A stretch of DNA of 64,000 nt from Phaeobacter sp. CECT 5382. GTDB taxonomy: Bacteria; Pseudomonadota; Alphaproteobacteria; Rhodobacterales; Rhodobacteraceae. The notes beneath the pieces are model-generated. The model worked only from the letters and a program-made list of their open reading frames with translations, was not told the origin of the DNA and searched no databases. Location of the stretch: positions 1 to 64,000 of the forward strand of contig NZ_CYSG01000008.1 in the NCBI RefSeq assembly GCF_001457775.1. Direction: 5' to 3'. Positions within the stretch are counted from its first letter, which is position 1. The number at the start of each line of letters is the position of its first letter. Below, one piece after another: positions 16,299-24,793 of this stretch. Position numbers and translations under genes: made by a program.

Positions 16299-17879
16299 CT
16301 AGCGCGCTGCCGCAAGTAGCGTCCGGGTATAACCTTCCTTCGGATGCTCAAACAGCTCTTCGGCGGCTCCGGCCTCGACGATGTCACCCTGTTTCATCAC
16401 CACCACCTGATGCGACATCGCCCGCACCACGTTGAGATCATGACTGATGAACAGATAGGCCAGCCCATAGCGTTTCTGCAGGTCGCGCAACAGCTCAACT
16501 ATCTGCACCTGCACGGTCATATCAAGGGCCGAGGTTGGCTCGTCCAGCACCACCAGTTTGGGACGCAGCACCATGGCGCGGGCAATGGCGATCCGCTGGC
16601 GTTGACCGCCAGAGAATTCATGCGGGTAGCGATCCATGGTTGCGGGATCCAGCCCCACTTCCAGCATCACCTCATGGACCAATTCGCGCGGCGCGCGATG
16701 CTGGTCCACCTTGTGGATGGCCAGACCTTCGGCGATGATCTGCGCGCAGGTCATCCGCGGACTGAGAGAGCCAAAGGGATCCTGAAACACAATCTGCATA
16801 TCCTTGCGCAGGCTGCGCAAATCCTTGGTGGACCATTGCCGCAGATCGTCACCGCAGAACCGCACCTCGCCCTGGGATGCAATCAGCCGCATGATTGCCA
16901 GTGCCATTGTGGTTTTGCCTGATCCGCTTTCGCCAACAATGCCCAGGGTTTCGCCCGCGCGCACCGATATCGAGGTCGGGTTCACCGCCTTCACGTATCC
17001 CACGGTGCGTTTCAGCAGGCCTTTCTGGATCGGGAACCAGACCTTCAGATCGCGCGTGCGGATCATCTCGGCCGCATCAGCTGCGACAGGGGCGGGTTTG
17101 CCCGAAGGCTCTGCCGCCAGCAGTTTTTGCGTATAGGGATGCTGCGGGTTGTCAAAGACCGCAGCCGCCGGGCCTTCTTCAACGATCTCGCCGCCCTTCA
17201 TCACGCAGACCCGATCAGCAATGCGGCGCACCACGTTTAGATCATGGGTGATGAACAGCAGCCCCATGCCTTCGCTTTTCTTCAGATCCGCCAGCAGTTC
17301 CAGGATCTGCGCCTGAATGGTCACATCCAGCGCCGTGGTAGGTTCATCCGCGATCAGAACATCGGGCTTATTGGCCAGCGCCATGGCGATCATCACCCGC
17401 TGACGCTGCCCTCCCGAGAGCTCATGCGGATAGGCGCCAAGGCGGCTTTCGGCGTCACGTATGCCGACCTTTTGCATCAGTTCCAGAATGCGCGCGCGCG
17501 CCGCCTCGCCCTGCAATCCCTGATGCAGGGCCAGTGATTCCGACAGTTGCTTTTCAATAGTGTGCAGTGGGTTCAGCGAGGTCATCGGTTCTTGGAAGAT
17601 AAAGCTGATGTCGTTGCCACGCACCTGCATCAGGTGCTTTTCATCGGCGCCCACCATTTCAACCCCGTCATAGGTGACAGAGCCCTCTACGATGGCGCTA
17701 TCGCCCAGCAACGACACGGTGGAAAGCGCCGAGACGGATTTGCCCGACCCAGACTCGCCCACCAGCGCCACGGTCTCGCCACGCCCCACCGAGAAGGAGA
17801 CGCCTTTGACGGCTTTGGTGATCTTGCCGTCCTGCCGGAAAGACACCGACAGGTTACGCACCTCAAGTACCGCGCTCAT
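16299..17879 (-). CDS. yejF: Peptide/microcin C-type ABC transporter, fused ATP-binding protein YejF
   Basis: A 526-residue protein with two complete ABC domains. The first has Walker A GESGSGKS (~residue 41), signature LSGGQRQR and Walker B VLIADEPT; the second has GESGSGKT (~residue 315), FSGGQRQR and LVVLDEPT. Each ends with an oligopeptide-transporter C-terminal segment (HPYTQKLLAAEPSG and EGYTRTLLAA). The double-ATPase architecture is that of YejF/GsiA; the order yejA-B-E-F on the minus strand identifies the system. It powers import of oligopeptides, microcin C-like compounds in E. coli. Its start overlaps the yejE stop by 4 bases (17876-17879). Confidence 0.92.
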   Translation of the reverse strand: MSAVLEVRNLSVSFRQDGKITKAVKGVSFSVGRGETVALVGESGSGKSVSALSTVSLLGDSAIVEGSVTYDGVEMVGADEKHLMQVRGNDISFIFQEPMTSLNPLHTIEKQLSESLALHQGLQGEAARARILELMQKVGIRDAESRLGAYPHELSGGQRQRVMIAMALANKPDVLIADEPTTALDVTIQAQILELLADLKKSEGMGLLFITHDLNVVRRIADRVCVMKGGEIVEEGPAAAVFDNPQHPYTQKLLAAEPSGKPAPVAADAAEMIRTRDLKVWFPIQKGLLKRTVGYVKAVNPTSISVRAGETLGIVGESGSGKTTMALAIMRLIASQGEVRFCGDDLRQWSTKDLRSLRKDMQIVFQDPFGSLSPRMTCAQIIAEGLAIHKVDQHRAPRELVHEVMLEVGLDPATMDRYPHEFSGGQRQRIAIARAMVLRPKLVVLDEPTSALDMTVQVQIVELLRDLQKRYGLAYLFISHDLNVVRAMSHQVVVMKQGDIVEAGAAEELFEHPKEGYTRTLLAAAR

Positions 17880-18982
17880 GAAAAGGTCTTCCTTGGATCA
17901 AAGGCATCGCGCACCCCTTCAAAGATGAAGACCAGCAGCGACAGCATTAGGGCAAAGGTGAAAAAGGCGGTGAAGGCGAGCCAGGGGGCTTCAAGGTTCT
18001 GTTTCGCCTGCAGTGTCAGCTCCCCCAATGAGGGGGCCGAGGACGGCAGGCCAAAGCCAAGAAAATCCAGACCTGCAAGGGTGCTGATGGTGCCGGTGAC
18101 GATGAAGGGTAGCATGGTCAGCGTGGCAACCATGGCATTGGGCAACATGTGGCGGAACATGATGGTCATGTTGCCAACCCCCAACGCTTTGGCGGCGCGG
18201 ACATATTCCAGATTGCGCGCACGCAGGAATTCAGCCCGCACCACGCCCACCAGCGAGGTCCAGCCAAACAGGATCATCAGCCCCACCAGCAGCCAGAAAC
18301 TGCGGCCCAAAATAGCGAACATGATGATGATCACATAAAGCTGCGGGGTCGAGCTCCAGATCTCGATGAAGCGCTGAAACACCAAATCGGTCCAGCCGCC
18401 AAAATAGCCCTGCACCGCGCCTGCCAGAATACCGATCACCGTCGCTGCACCGGTGACCATAAGGGTGAACAGGATCGACAGGCGGAAGCCGTGAATGACC
18501 CGCGCCAGCACGTCGCGCTTGGTATCGTCGGTGCCCAAAAGGTTTTGTCCATTGGGCGGCAGGGGCGCTGCCCCGGCGCGATCCACCGAGGTGTTATAGG
18601 AATAGGGGATTAGCGGCCAAAGGCTCCAGCCTTTGTAGAAATCTTCCGCCGCATATTCGCCTGCGGCAATATCCTCGAGGATCTCTTCGGGCTCATCAAA
18701 ACAGTCTTCAATGCCGCCGGATCGGATCAGGCATTCCACCTCCGGGTCGCGATAGATCGCCTCGGTCTGGAAATCGCCGCCAAAGGTGGTTTCGGGATAG
18801 AACTTGAACACCGGCGCGTAGATTTCACCGCGATAGCTCACGAGGATGGGTTTGTCATTGGCCAGAAATTCGGCAAACAGCGACAGGCCAAACAGCACCG
18901 CAAAGATCCACATGGACCAATAGGCCCGTTTGTTGCGGCGAAAGGTGTTCCAGCGGCGCTGGTTGAGGGGCGATAGTGCCAT
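17876..18982 (-). CDS. yejE: Peptide ABC transporter permease YejE
   Basis: A 368-residue inner-membrane permease of the DppC/OppC class. It opens with LNQRRWNTFRRNKRAYWSMW (the NTF-R-R-NKR-YWS start of YejE) and a first helix at ~residues 20-40. A periplasmic insert (~residues 45-155) contains TDDTKRDVLARVIHGFR, and the binding-protein-dependent transport domain carries the EAA loop EYVRAAKALGVGNMTIMFRH. It forms the channel with YejB. The start is 3 bases after the yejB stop, and its end overlaps yejF. Confidence 0.92.
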   Translation of the reverse strand: MALSPLNQRRWNTFRRNKRAYWSMWIFAVLFGLSLFAEFLANDKPILVSYRGEIYAPVFKFYPETTFGGDFQTEAIYRDPEVECLIRSGGIEDCFDEPEEILEDIAAGEYAAEDFYKGWSLWPLIPYSYNTSVDRAGAAPLPPNGQNLLGTDDTKRDVLARVIHGFRLSILFTLMVTGAATVIGILAGAVQGYFGGWTDLVFQRFIEIWSSTPQLYVIIIMFAILGRSFWLLVGLMILFGWTSLVGVVRAEFLRARNLEYVRAAKALGVGNMTIMFRHMLPNAMVATLTMLPFIVTGTISTLAGLDFLGFGLPSSAPSLGELTLQAKQNLEAPWLAFTAFFTFALMLSLLVFIFEGVRDAFDPRKTFS

Positions 18983-18985
18983 GGC

Positions 18986-20074
18986 TCAGCCCTCCCGCTT
19001 GTCAAAGTCGATGCGCGGATCGACCAGCACATACATGATGTCAGACAGGATGCCGACCACCAGACTCATCAGACCAAAGATAAACAGGGTGCCAAAGATC
19101 ACCGGATAATCCCGCGCCACGGCGGCCTCGAACCCCAGACGGCCCAGGCCATCCAGCGAAAAAATCGTCTCGATGATCAGGCTGCCGGAAAAGAAGATGC
19201 CGATGAAAACGGCGGGAAAGCCGGCAATCACGATCAGCATGGCATTGCGAAACACATGCCCATAAAGCACGCGCTGCTCGCTCAGCCCTTTGGCGCGGGC
19301 GGTGATGACATATTGCTTTTTGATCTCATCCAGAAACGAGTTCTTGGTCAGCAGCGTCAGCGTCGCAAAGGCGCCGATGGTCGAAGCAATCACCGGCAGC
19401 GCGATATGCCAGGCATAGTCGGCGATCTTGCCGAACAGGCTCAGCTGGTCCCAATTGTCCGAGGTCAGCCCCCGCAGCGGAAAGATCTGCCAGTAGGAGC
19501 CACCGGCAAAAAGCACCAGCAGCATGATGGCAAACAAAAACGACGGGATCGCATAGGCGGCAATGATCACGCCGCTGGTCCAGGTGTCGAACCGGCTGCC
19601 ATCGTGCAGTGCTTTGCGAATGCCCATCGGGATCGAGATCATATAGGCAATCAGCGTCGACCAAAGCCCCAGTGAGATCGACACCGGCATTTTCTCCAGC
19701 ACCAGTTCGGTCACGTCGATCTTGCGAAAATAGCTCTCGCCGAAATCAAACTGCATGTAGTTCCACAGCATCAGGCCAAAGCGTTCCAGCGGAGGTTTGT
19801 CGAGGCCGAACTGTTCTTTCAGCTCGTCGATCAGCTCGGGTGGCAGGCCCTGACGGCCCGCATAGCTGTCGTTGGCCTCAATGGCGCTGGCTCCACCTGC
19901 GTCGCCACCGCCACCGGCAAAGCCTTCGAACACATCACCACTGCCCTGCAGCTGTGCGATGACCTGCTCAACCGGGCCGCCGGGGACAAATTGCACCAGG
20001 GCAAAGTTCACCACCATGATGCCGAACAGGGTGGGGATCACCAGCAAAAGGCGTCTGAGAATATAGGCTGCCAT
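18986..20074 (-). CDS. yejB: Peptide ABC transporter permease YejB
   Basis: A 362-residue permease of the DppB/OppB class. The first helix is [20 protein letters not shown], followed by the family motif [14 protein letters not shown] Gly/Asp-rich loop (residues ~50-66), the [11 protein letters not shown] region and the EAA loop [20 protein letters not shown] follow. YejB usually carries a longer periplasmic loop than DppB, as seen here. The start codon lies 9 bases after the yejA stop. Confidence 0.92.
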   Translation of the reverse strand: MAAYILRRLLLVIPTLFGIMVVNFALVQFVPGGPVEQVIAQLQGSGDVFEGFAGGGGDAGGASAIEANDSYAGRQGLPPELIDELKEQFGLDKPPLERFGLMLWNYMQFDFGESYFRKIDVTELVLEKMPVSISLGLWSTLIAYMISIPMGIRKALHDGSRFDTWTSGVIIAAYAIPSFLFAIMLLVLFAGGSYWQIFPLRGLTSDNWDQLSLFGKIADYAWHIALPVIASTIGAFATLTLLTKNSFLDEIKKQYVITARAKGLSEQRVLYGHVFRNAMLIVIAGFPAVFIGIFFSGSLIIETIFSLDGLGRLGFEAAVARDYPVIFGTLFIFGLMSLVVGILSDIMYVLVDPRIDFDKREG

Positions 20075-20083
20075 GATCCGTCT

Positions 20084-22024
20084 TTACCGCAATGCGCCCG
20101 AGGCTTTCAATGCGGCCTCCCGGTCAGCATCCACCCACCACAGGTCCAGCAGGCCAAGATCATAGGGCGGTAGGACATCGGGGTAGCGATACATGTCCCA
20201 ATAAGCGACCCAGTTCACATCGAGATACCAGACCGGCACCATGAACCGTTTCGCCCGCAGCAACCGATCCAGCGCACGGGTGTTTGCGTAGAGTTCATCC
20301 TTGTTGGTGGCATTTACGATATTCTTGATCAGCACATCCGCCGCCGGATCCGCCAGCCCCGCCGGGTTGAAGACCGAATACTCATGTGCTTCAGATCCAA
20401 AGAACTGCTGCAATTCGGTGGATGGCTCCAGATCCAGTGGGTAGCCGGCAAAGATCATATCAAAGTCTTTTTCGCGGCGCCGACTGGAAAACTGCGCATT
20501 ATCCACCCGGTTGAGCACGGCGTCGATGCCCATGGTTTGCAGGTTGCCGATGAAAGGCTGTACCACCCGCGCCGTCGTCGGGTTGTCCAGCAGGAATTCC
20601 AGGCTCAGAACGTCCCCCTTTGCGTTGCGACGCAACCCGTCTGAACCAACAGTCCACCCCGCCTCGTCCAGCAGTTTCATGGCGCGGCGAAGGTTGCGGC
20701 GGTCATTGGGGCGCTTGGGCTTGGAACTATGTGCCATCACAGGCTCTGACGTCAGTAGCGCGGGATCAATTTGGTTGCCCAGCGCGGTCAGCACCTCCAG
20801 CTCGCGCCCCTCTGGCAAGCCGCGCGCTTCGAGTTCCGTATCCTGCCAAAAGGCATGGCGTTGCTGGAACAGACCATATTGCAGGCTTTCATTGGTCCAC
20901 TCAAAGTTAAAGCCGAGCTGGATCGCCTCGCGCACACGAATATCCTGCAGCTTGGGGCGCAGCAGGTTCATGATAAATCCAGCAGGGGCCGCAAGATTGC
21001 CATCAGGAATAGCCGCTTTGACCACCGCTCCATTTTTAACTGCGTCGAACCCATAGGCCGTGGCCCAGTTTTTCGAGTTATTCTCATTGCGCAGCGTATA
21101 AAGTCCGGCCTTGAACCCTTCCATCGCAGCAACAGAATCGCCAAAATATTCAATCCGGATCAAATCGTAGTTGTGCCGCCCGACATTGACGTTGAGATCC
21201 GCGCCCCAGTAGTCGGGATTGCGGCGATAGGCGACGCGCTGATTTATATCGACCGTTTCCAGCACGTAGGGGCCAGATCCGACGCCCGGATCCAGGCGTG
21301 GCTCATCCAGGCGGCGATTTTCAGGATCTGCCTCAAACCAGGCCTTGGAGAAGATCGGCACATTGCCCACCTGAGTAATCAAAGAGCGCCGTGACACATC
21401 CGCAGCGAAATAGAATTTGGCCTGATGTGGCCCCAGAACTTCGGCTTTGGGAATGCGTTTGCGCACCGCGTCACCATAGGATTTCAACCCCTGGTCCAGC
21501 AACAGATTATGAGAAAACACCAGATCCTCTGCTGTGACAGGGGTGCCATCCGAAAACCGGGCCTCGGGGCGCAGATTAAAGATCACCCAGTCCTGGCTTT
21601 CCGGGTACTCCAGGCTCTGCGCGACCAGTCCGTAAAAGGACCCTGGCTCGTCATAAGATTCCACCAGCAGGCTTTCGAACTGTTCCGAGGACAGCGCCCC
21701 AGCCCGCCCTGTGCGCGAATAGGGGTTCATGCTGTCAAAGGTACCCACGGCAGAAATTGCCAGCTCGCCGCCCTTGGGGGCCTGCGGGGTTACATAGTCG
21801 AAATGGGCAAACCCTTCGGGGTATTTCAGTGCGCCAAATTCCGCAAAGCCATGCGATTTAATGATTTTGTCTTCGGCCCAGACTGGCAGCGCCAAAAGGG
21901 CGAGCAGTACAAAGGTCAGAACGGCCAGCGCCAGATTGGCGCCGCGCGCGCCACCGTCGCGTGGTAAAACCCGCGCCTGTGCTGTGGATTGCTTGTGCCG
22001 CTGCGCCGCCCGATGGGATGTCAT
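20084..22024 (-). CDS. yejA: Extracellular peptide-binding protein YejA (ABC transporter)
   Basis: A ~646-residue periplasmic solute-binding protein of family 5 (SBP_bac_5). The ATG at 22024 is preceded by AGGAGG 9 bases upstream; the longer frame to 22081 is discarded. A signal sequence follows a long, basic N-region (hydrophobic core LALAVLTFVLLALLALPVWA, residues ~30-49, with likely cleavage after VWA). The mature protein shows GFAEFGALKYPEGFAHFDYV and ARFSDGTPVTAEDLVFS, typical of YejA/oligopeptide binders, then DFDMIFAGYP. It captures peptides and delivers them to YejBEF. It is the first gene of the yejABEF operon. Confidence 0.92.
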   Translation of the reverse strand: MTSHRAAQRHKQSTAQARVLPRDGGARGANLALAVLTFVLLALLALPVWAEDKIIKSHGFAEFGALKYPEGFAHFDYVTPQAPKGGELAISAVGTFDSMNPYSRTGRAGALSSEQFESLLVESYDEPGSFYGLVAQSLEYPESQDWVIFNLRPEARFSDGTPVTAEDLVFSHNLLLDQGLKSYGDAVRKRIPKAEVLGPHQAKFYFAADVSRRSLITQVGNVPIFSKAWFEADPENRRLDEPRLDPGVGSGPYVLETVDINQRVAYRRNPDYWGADLNVNVGRHNYDLIRIEYFGDSVAAMEGFKAGLYTLRNENNSKNWATAYGFDAVKNGAVVKAAIPDGNLAAPAGFIMNLLRPKLQDIRVREAIQLGFNFEWTNESLQYGLFQQRHAFWQDTELEARGLPEGRELEVLTALGNQIDPALLTSEPVMAHSSKPKRPNDRRNLRRAMKLLDEAGWTVGSDGLRRNAKGDVLSLEFLLDNPTTARVVQPFIGNLQTMGIDAVLNRVDNAQFSSRRREKDFDMIFAGYPLDLEPSTELQQFFGSEAHEYSVFNPAGLADPAADVLIKNIVNATNKDELYANTRALDRLLRAKRFMVPVWYLDVNWVAYWDMYRYPDVLPPYDLGLLDLWWVDADREAALKASGALR

Positions 22025-22192
22025 CTGCCATAACCTCCTGTGTCCGGGGTTAAACATCCCCAGATTATTCCTGTGACCCAAGCTAATGGGCGCAGGTGGT
22101 ACTATTCAAGTTGAGATTGAGCGTTCCCGGCCTTTGGCTGATCGAAAGAACGTGATCAGGCCGAAACCTGCCAAGCTGCGTTCTCAAAACGC

Positions 22193-22226
22193 AAAAAAGG
22201 CCGCAACAGATGCTGCGGCCTTTTCA
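22193..22226 (-). terminator. Terminator of the cytochrome c gene
   Basis: An 11-bp stem (AAAAGGCCGCA / TGCGGCCTTTT) is followed on the minus strand by a T run (TTTTTT). It lies about 25 bases after the cytochrome gene's stop codon. Confidence 0.85.
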
Positions 22227-22250
22227 AAAATTGGGTCACTGATCTCGGGA

Positions 22251-22757
22251 TCAGCCGCCAAGGCTTTCCAGATAAGCAATAAGGTTCACACGATCCTTTT
22301 GCTTTTTCAGACCATTAAAGGACATAGTGGTGCCCGAAGCGTAAGCCGACGGCTTGGTCAGGAAGGCATCAAGCTCTGCCGTGGACCAGGTGCCGCCCAG
22401 TGCTGTCAAAGCACCGGAATAGCCAAAGCCCGCTTCGGCGGCTGTTGCGCGACCGACAACGCCGTAAAGCGAAGGACCGGTGGCATTCACGCCTTCTTCG
22501 ATCTTGTGGCATGCTGCGCATTTCTTGAAGACCTTGGCACCTTTGCCGAGATCTGCTGAGGCCATCAGCTCATCAAAGCTGACTTCTGCCACTTCTTCGT
22601 CACCGCCGCCTGCTTCTGCTACTTCAATAACATAAGATTGCTCACCGTGTGCATCTGTGGAGTAGAGCACATCCGCGGCCCACTGGCCCAGAAGAAGTAC
22701 CAGTAACGATCCGCAGACGCCTGCAGTCGCTTTGGTTAGGGTCATCGTGTCAAACAT
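22251..22757 (-). CDS. Membrane-anchored c-type cytochrome (cytochrome cy type)
   Basis: A ~168-residue class I cytochrome c with an uncleaved N-terminal anchor (residues ~11-32, TAGVCGSLLVLLLGQWAADV), an acidic linker (~40-58) and one haem domain with C80-AA-C83-H84. The axial Met lies in the SGTTMSFNGLKK segment. Organisation and size match cytochrome cy (CycY/CycM), which carries electrons from the bc1 complex to terminal oxidases, including cbb3, within the membrane. The frame extends to a GTG at 22805, but the ATG at 22757 (MFDTMTLTKA) is the likelier start. The gene is divergent from pheA and followed by its own terminator. Confidence 0.88.
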   Translation of the reverse strand: MFDTMTLTKATAGVCGSLLVLLLGQWAADVLYSTDAHGEQSYVIEVAEAGGGDEEVAEVSFDELMASADLGKGAKVFKKCAACHKIEEGVNATGPSLYGVVGRATAAEAGFGYSGALTALGGTWSTAELDAFLTKPSAYASGTTMSFNGLKKQKDRVNLIAYLESLGG

Positions 22758-22876
22758 GAATCGCGTGTCCGTTTTAGCTGTCTGCTGGTTGTCTAAGGCT
22801 TCCACTCGTCAGTGGCAAGGTATAGACAACGCGACGAAATGCCCGTTTGCTGAAGTTTTGCAGGAAAGTCGCACTG

Positions 22877-23710
22877 ATGACCGGAAAAATTGCCATTCAG
22901 GGGGAGCTGGGCTCCTACAGCCATGAGGCCTGCCGCAACGCGCGCCACGATATGGAGGTGCTTCCCTGCCGCACTTTTGAAGACGTTATCGAGGCTGTGC
23001 GCGCAGGCGAGGCCGATCAGGCCATGCTGCCGGTCGAAAACTCCACCTATGGGCGGGTTGCCGACAGTCACCGCCTGCTGCCCCATAGCGGGCTGCACAT
23101 CATCGACGAGGCTTTTGTGCGGGTGCACATTAATCTTCTGGCGGTGCCCGGTGCCAAGCTGGAAGACATTCGCGTGGCCAAATCGCATCTGGTTTTGCTG
23201 CCGCAATGCGGGGAATTCCTGCGTAAACACAATATCATCGGCGGTGTCAGCCCCGATAACGCCCGCGCCGCGCGCGATGTCGCCGAGGCTGGCGATATCC
23301 ACACCGCCGCCCTGGCCAGCGAGTTGGCCGGCGAGATTTATGGCCTTGATGTGCTGGAACGCAAGATCGAGGACCATGGTGACAATACCACGCGTTTCCT
23401 CATCATGTCGCGTGAACCCGACCGCAGCCGTCGCGGTGCCCACGGCATGATCACCAGCTTTGTTTTTCAGGTCCGCAACATCCCAGCAGCGCTGTACAAA
23501 GGCATGGGCGGCTTTGCCACCAATGGCATCAACATGACCAAGCTGGAGAGCTACATGGTTGATGGCTCCTTCACCGCGACACAGTTTTATGCGGATATCG
23601 AAGGCCATCCGGATGATGCAAATGTGCAACTCGCCATGGATGAGCTGGACTATTTCACCACCAACGTCGAGATCCTGGGCGTCTACCCGGCCGACAACGG
23701 CCGCTACTGA
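22877..23710 (+). CDS. pheA: Prephenate dehydratase
   Basis: A 277-residue monofunctional enzyme that converts prephenate to phenylpyruvate in phenylalanine synthesis. The dehydratase domain (residues ~4-180) shows GKIAIQGELGSYSHEA, the substrate-binding VENSTYGRV and the catalytic NTTRFL threonine motif. A C-terminal ACT domain (~195-277) with SFVFQVRNIPAALYKGMGGF and KLESYMVDGSF should bind phenylalanine for feedback inhibition. The ATG at 22877 has AGGAAAG 8 bases upstream; the frame extension to 22847 is discarded. There is no fused chorismate mutase, as is usual in alphaproteobacteria. Confidence 0.95.
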   Translation: MTGKIAIQGELGSYSHEACRNARHDMEVLPCRTFEDVIEAVRAGEADQAMLPVENSTYGRVADSHRLLPHSGLHIIDEAFVRVHINLLAVPGAKLEDIRVAKSHLVLLPQCGEFLRKHNIIGGVSPDNARAARDVAEAGDIHTAALASELAGEIYGLDVLERKIEDHGDNTTRFLIMSREPDRSRRGAHGMITSFVFQVRNIPAALYKGMGGFATNGINMTKLESYMVDGSFTATQFYADIEGHPDDANVQLAMDELDYFTTNVEILGVYPADNGRY

Positions 23711-23875
23711 CCCCCCCGTCGGGTCTCGATGCTTGCTGGTGGCAATGCCCAACTTCAACCGCTGTCACGTCCGCGCACAGCGCGGACCTGGCCCTTGCTG
23801 ACCTGACGCATCGGAACGGTGGACTTTACGGCGCATCACACATATCGCGAGATAGTCTTTTGCCAGAGTTCGCCC

Positions 23876-24514
23876 ATGACTGCAGTGACCTACCCTAGCG
23901 CCATACCGTCCCATCGCCATGCAGACATGGTCGTGCATGCCTTTGGCTTGGCGTTGGTGCTGACCGCTGGCGGCTTCCTGATTTTCAAAAGCACCGCAAC
24001 CCTTGAGACCAAGCTGGTCTTAGCGATCGGGCTCTACGTCGCCTGCGCGCTGGCCTCCAATCTAGCCTCCTGCTTTTATCACTTCTCGCCTTGGCATGAC
24101 CGGCGCACTGTCTTGCGGCGCATTGATCACGCGGCGATCTATCCGAGTATTACGGGGACTTTTACCCCCTTCTTCGTGCTGGCAGGCACCAGCTGGACCT
24201 TTGCACTGCTTTGGATGTGCTGGGGGCTGACGGCTCTGGCGATCTGGAACAAAGTCACACATGTGAACGTGAAAACACGCTGGTCGACCGCTTCGTATCT
24301 GGCCCTGGGCGCGCTGGGAATGAGCGCCCTTCCGGATTTGACAACGGTCCCGGTCGAAACCCTATGGTGCATCATCGTCGGCGCAGCCTGCTATGTCATC
24401 GGGACTTATTTTTATACCCGCAAGGCCATGCCCTATCGCTATGCGGTTTGGCACATTTGGGTCAATTTTGGTGGCATTGCGATGTTTGCAGGCATCTGGT
24501 TTGCATTGTTCTAA
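23876..24514 (+). CDS. Hemolysin III family (PAQR-related) membrane protein
   Basis: A ~212-residue protein with seven membrane helices. The family's conserved residues are visible: SHRHADMVVHAFG near the N-terminus, SNLASCFYHF-SPWHDRR with the FYH motif, LRRIDHAAIYPSITGTFTPF, and the C-terminal YAVWHIWVNFGG (H-x3-H-like). These His, Asp and Ser residues form the metal-binding site of the PAQR/HlyIII superfamily. The biological role of bacterial members (YqfA in E. coli) is linked to membrane lipid homeostasis; haemolysis is not implied. The ATG at 23876 is preferred; a GTG at 23819 would add 19 residues, and ribosome binding signals are weak for both. Confidence 0.85.
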   Translation: MTAVTYPSAIPSHRHADMVVHAFGLALVLTAGGFLIFKSTATLETKLVLAIGLYVACALASNLASCFYHFSPWHDRRTVLRRIDHAAIYPSITGTFTPFFVLAGTSWTFALLWMCWGLTALAIWNKVTHVNVKTRWSTASYLALGALGMSALPDLTTVPVETLWCIIVGAACYVIGTYFYTRKAMPYRYAVWHIWVNFGGIAMFAGIWFALF

Positions 24515-24642
24515 ACACAGGGCGTGACACGGGGCGTCAACCGACAACCGACGGGCCTCAGCCTACATTTGGCGCAAAGCGAGCGGGCGAAGGGATTGAA
24601 CCCAACTGTCGGGGCAACGCTGAATATCGGAGGGAATAAGGT

Positions 24643-24736
24643 GAGAGGTTGGACATCGACCCAAGCGGGGCTCGTTGTGGCTGCTTCCTTCCGGATCTGA
24701 CCAGGTTGGCGAGGCGCCTGCCCGCGCCAACCTCTC
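24643..24736 (-). ncRNA. ffs: Signal recognition particle RNA (small 4.5S type)
   Basis: On the minus strand the RNA would begin GAGAGGTTGG and end CCAACCTCTC, a perfect 10-bp terminal helix. It carries the universal domain IV core: GGTCAGATCCGGAAGGAAGC followed by AGCC. Size (about 94 nt) and single-hairpin form match alphaproteobacterial SRP RNA. It binds Ffh and directs membrane proteins to the Sec translocon. Confidence 0.95.
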
Positions 24737-24793
24737 GAATCCCGATATAGGCAGCTGCAGAGAAAATGACAAGAGCGATGCGCAGGCCAGTTT

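Noticed and set aside
22793-23758. 321-codon minus-strand ORF opposite pheA
   Set aside because: Longer than pheA but has no recognisable domain, while the plus-strand frame is an unmistakable prephenate dehydratase.
24585-24625. tRNA-like sequence GGGTTCAATCCC on the minus strand near the SRP RNA
   Set aside because: The T-arm stem does not pair and no acceptor, D or anticodon arms are found; it is not a tRNA and is too short to call a tRNA remnant.
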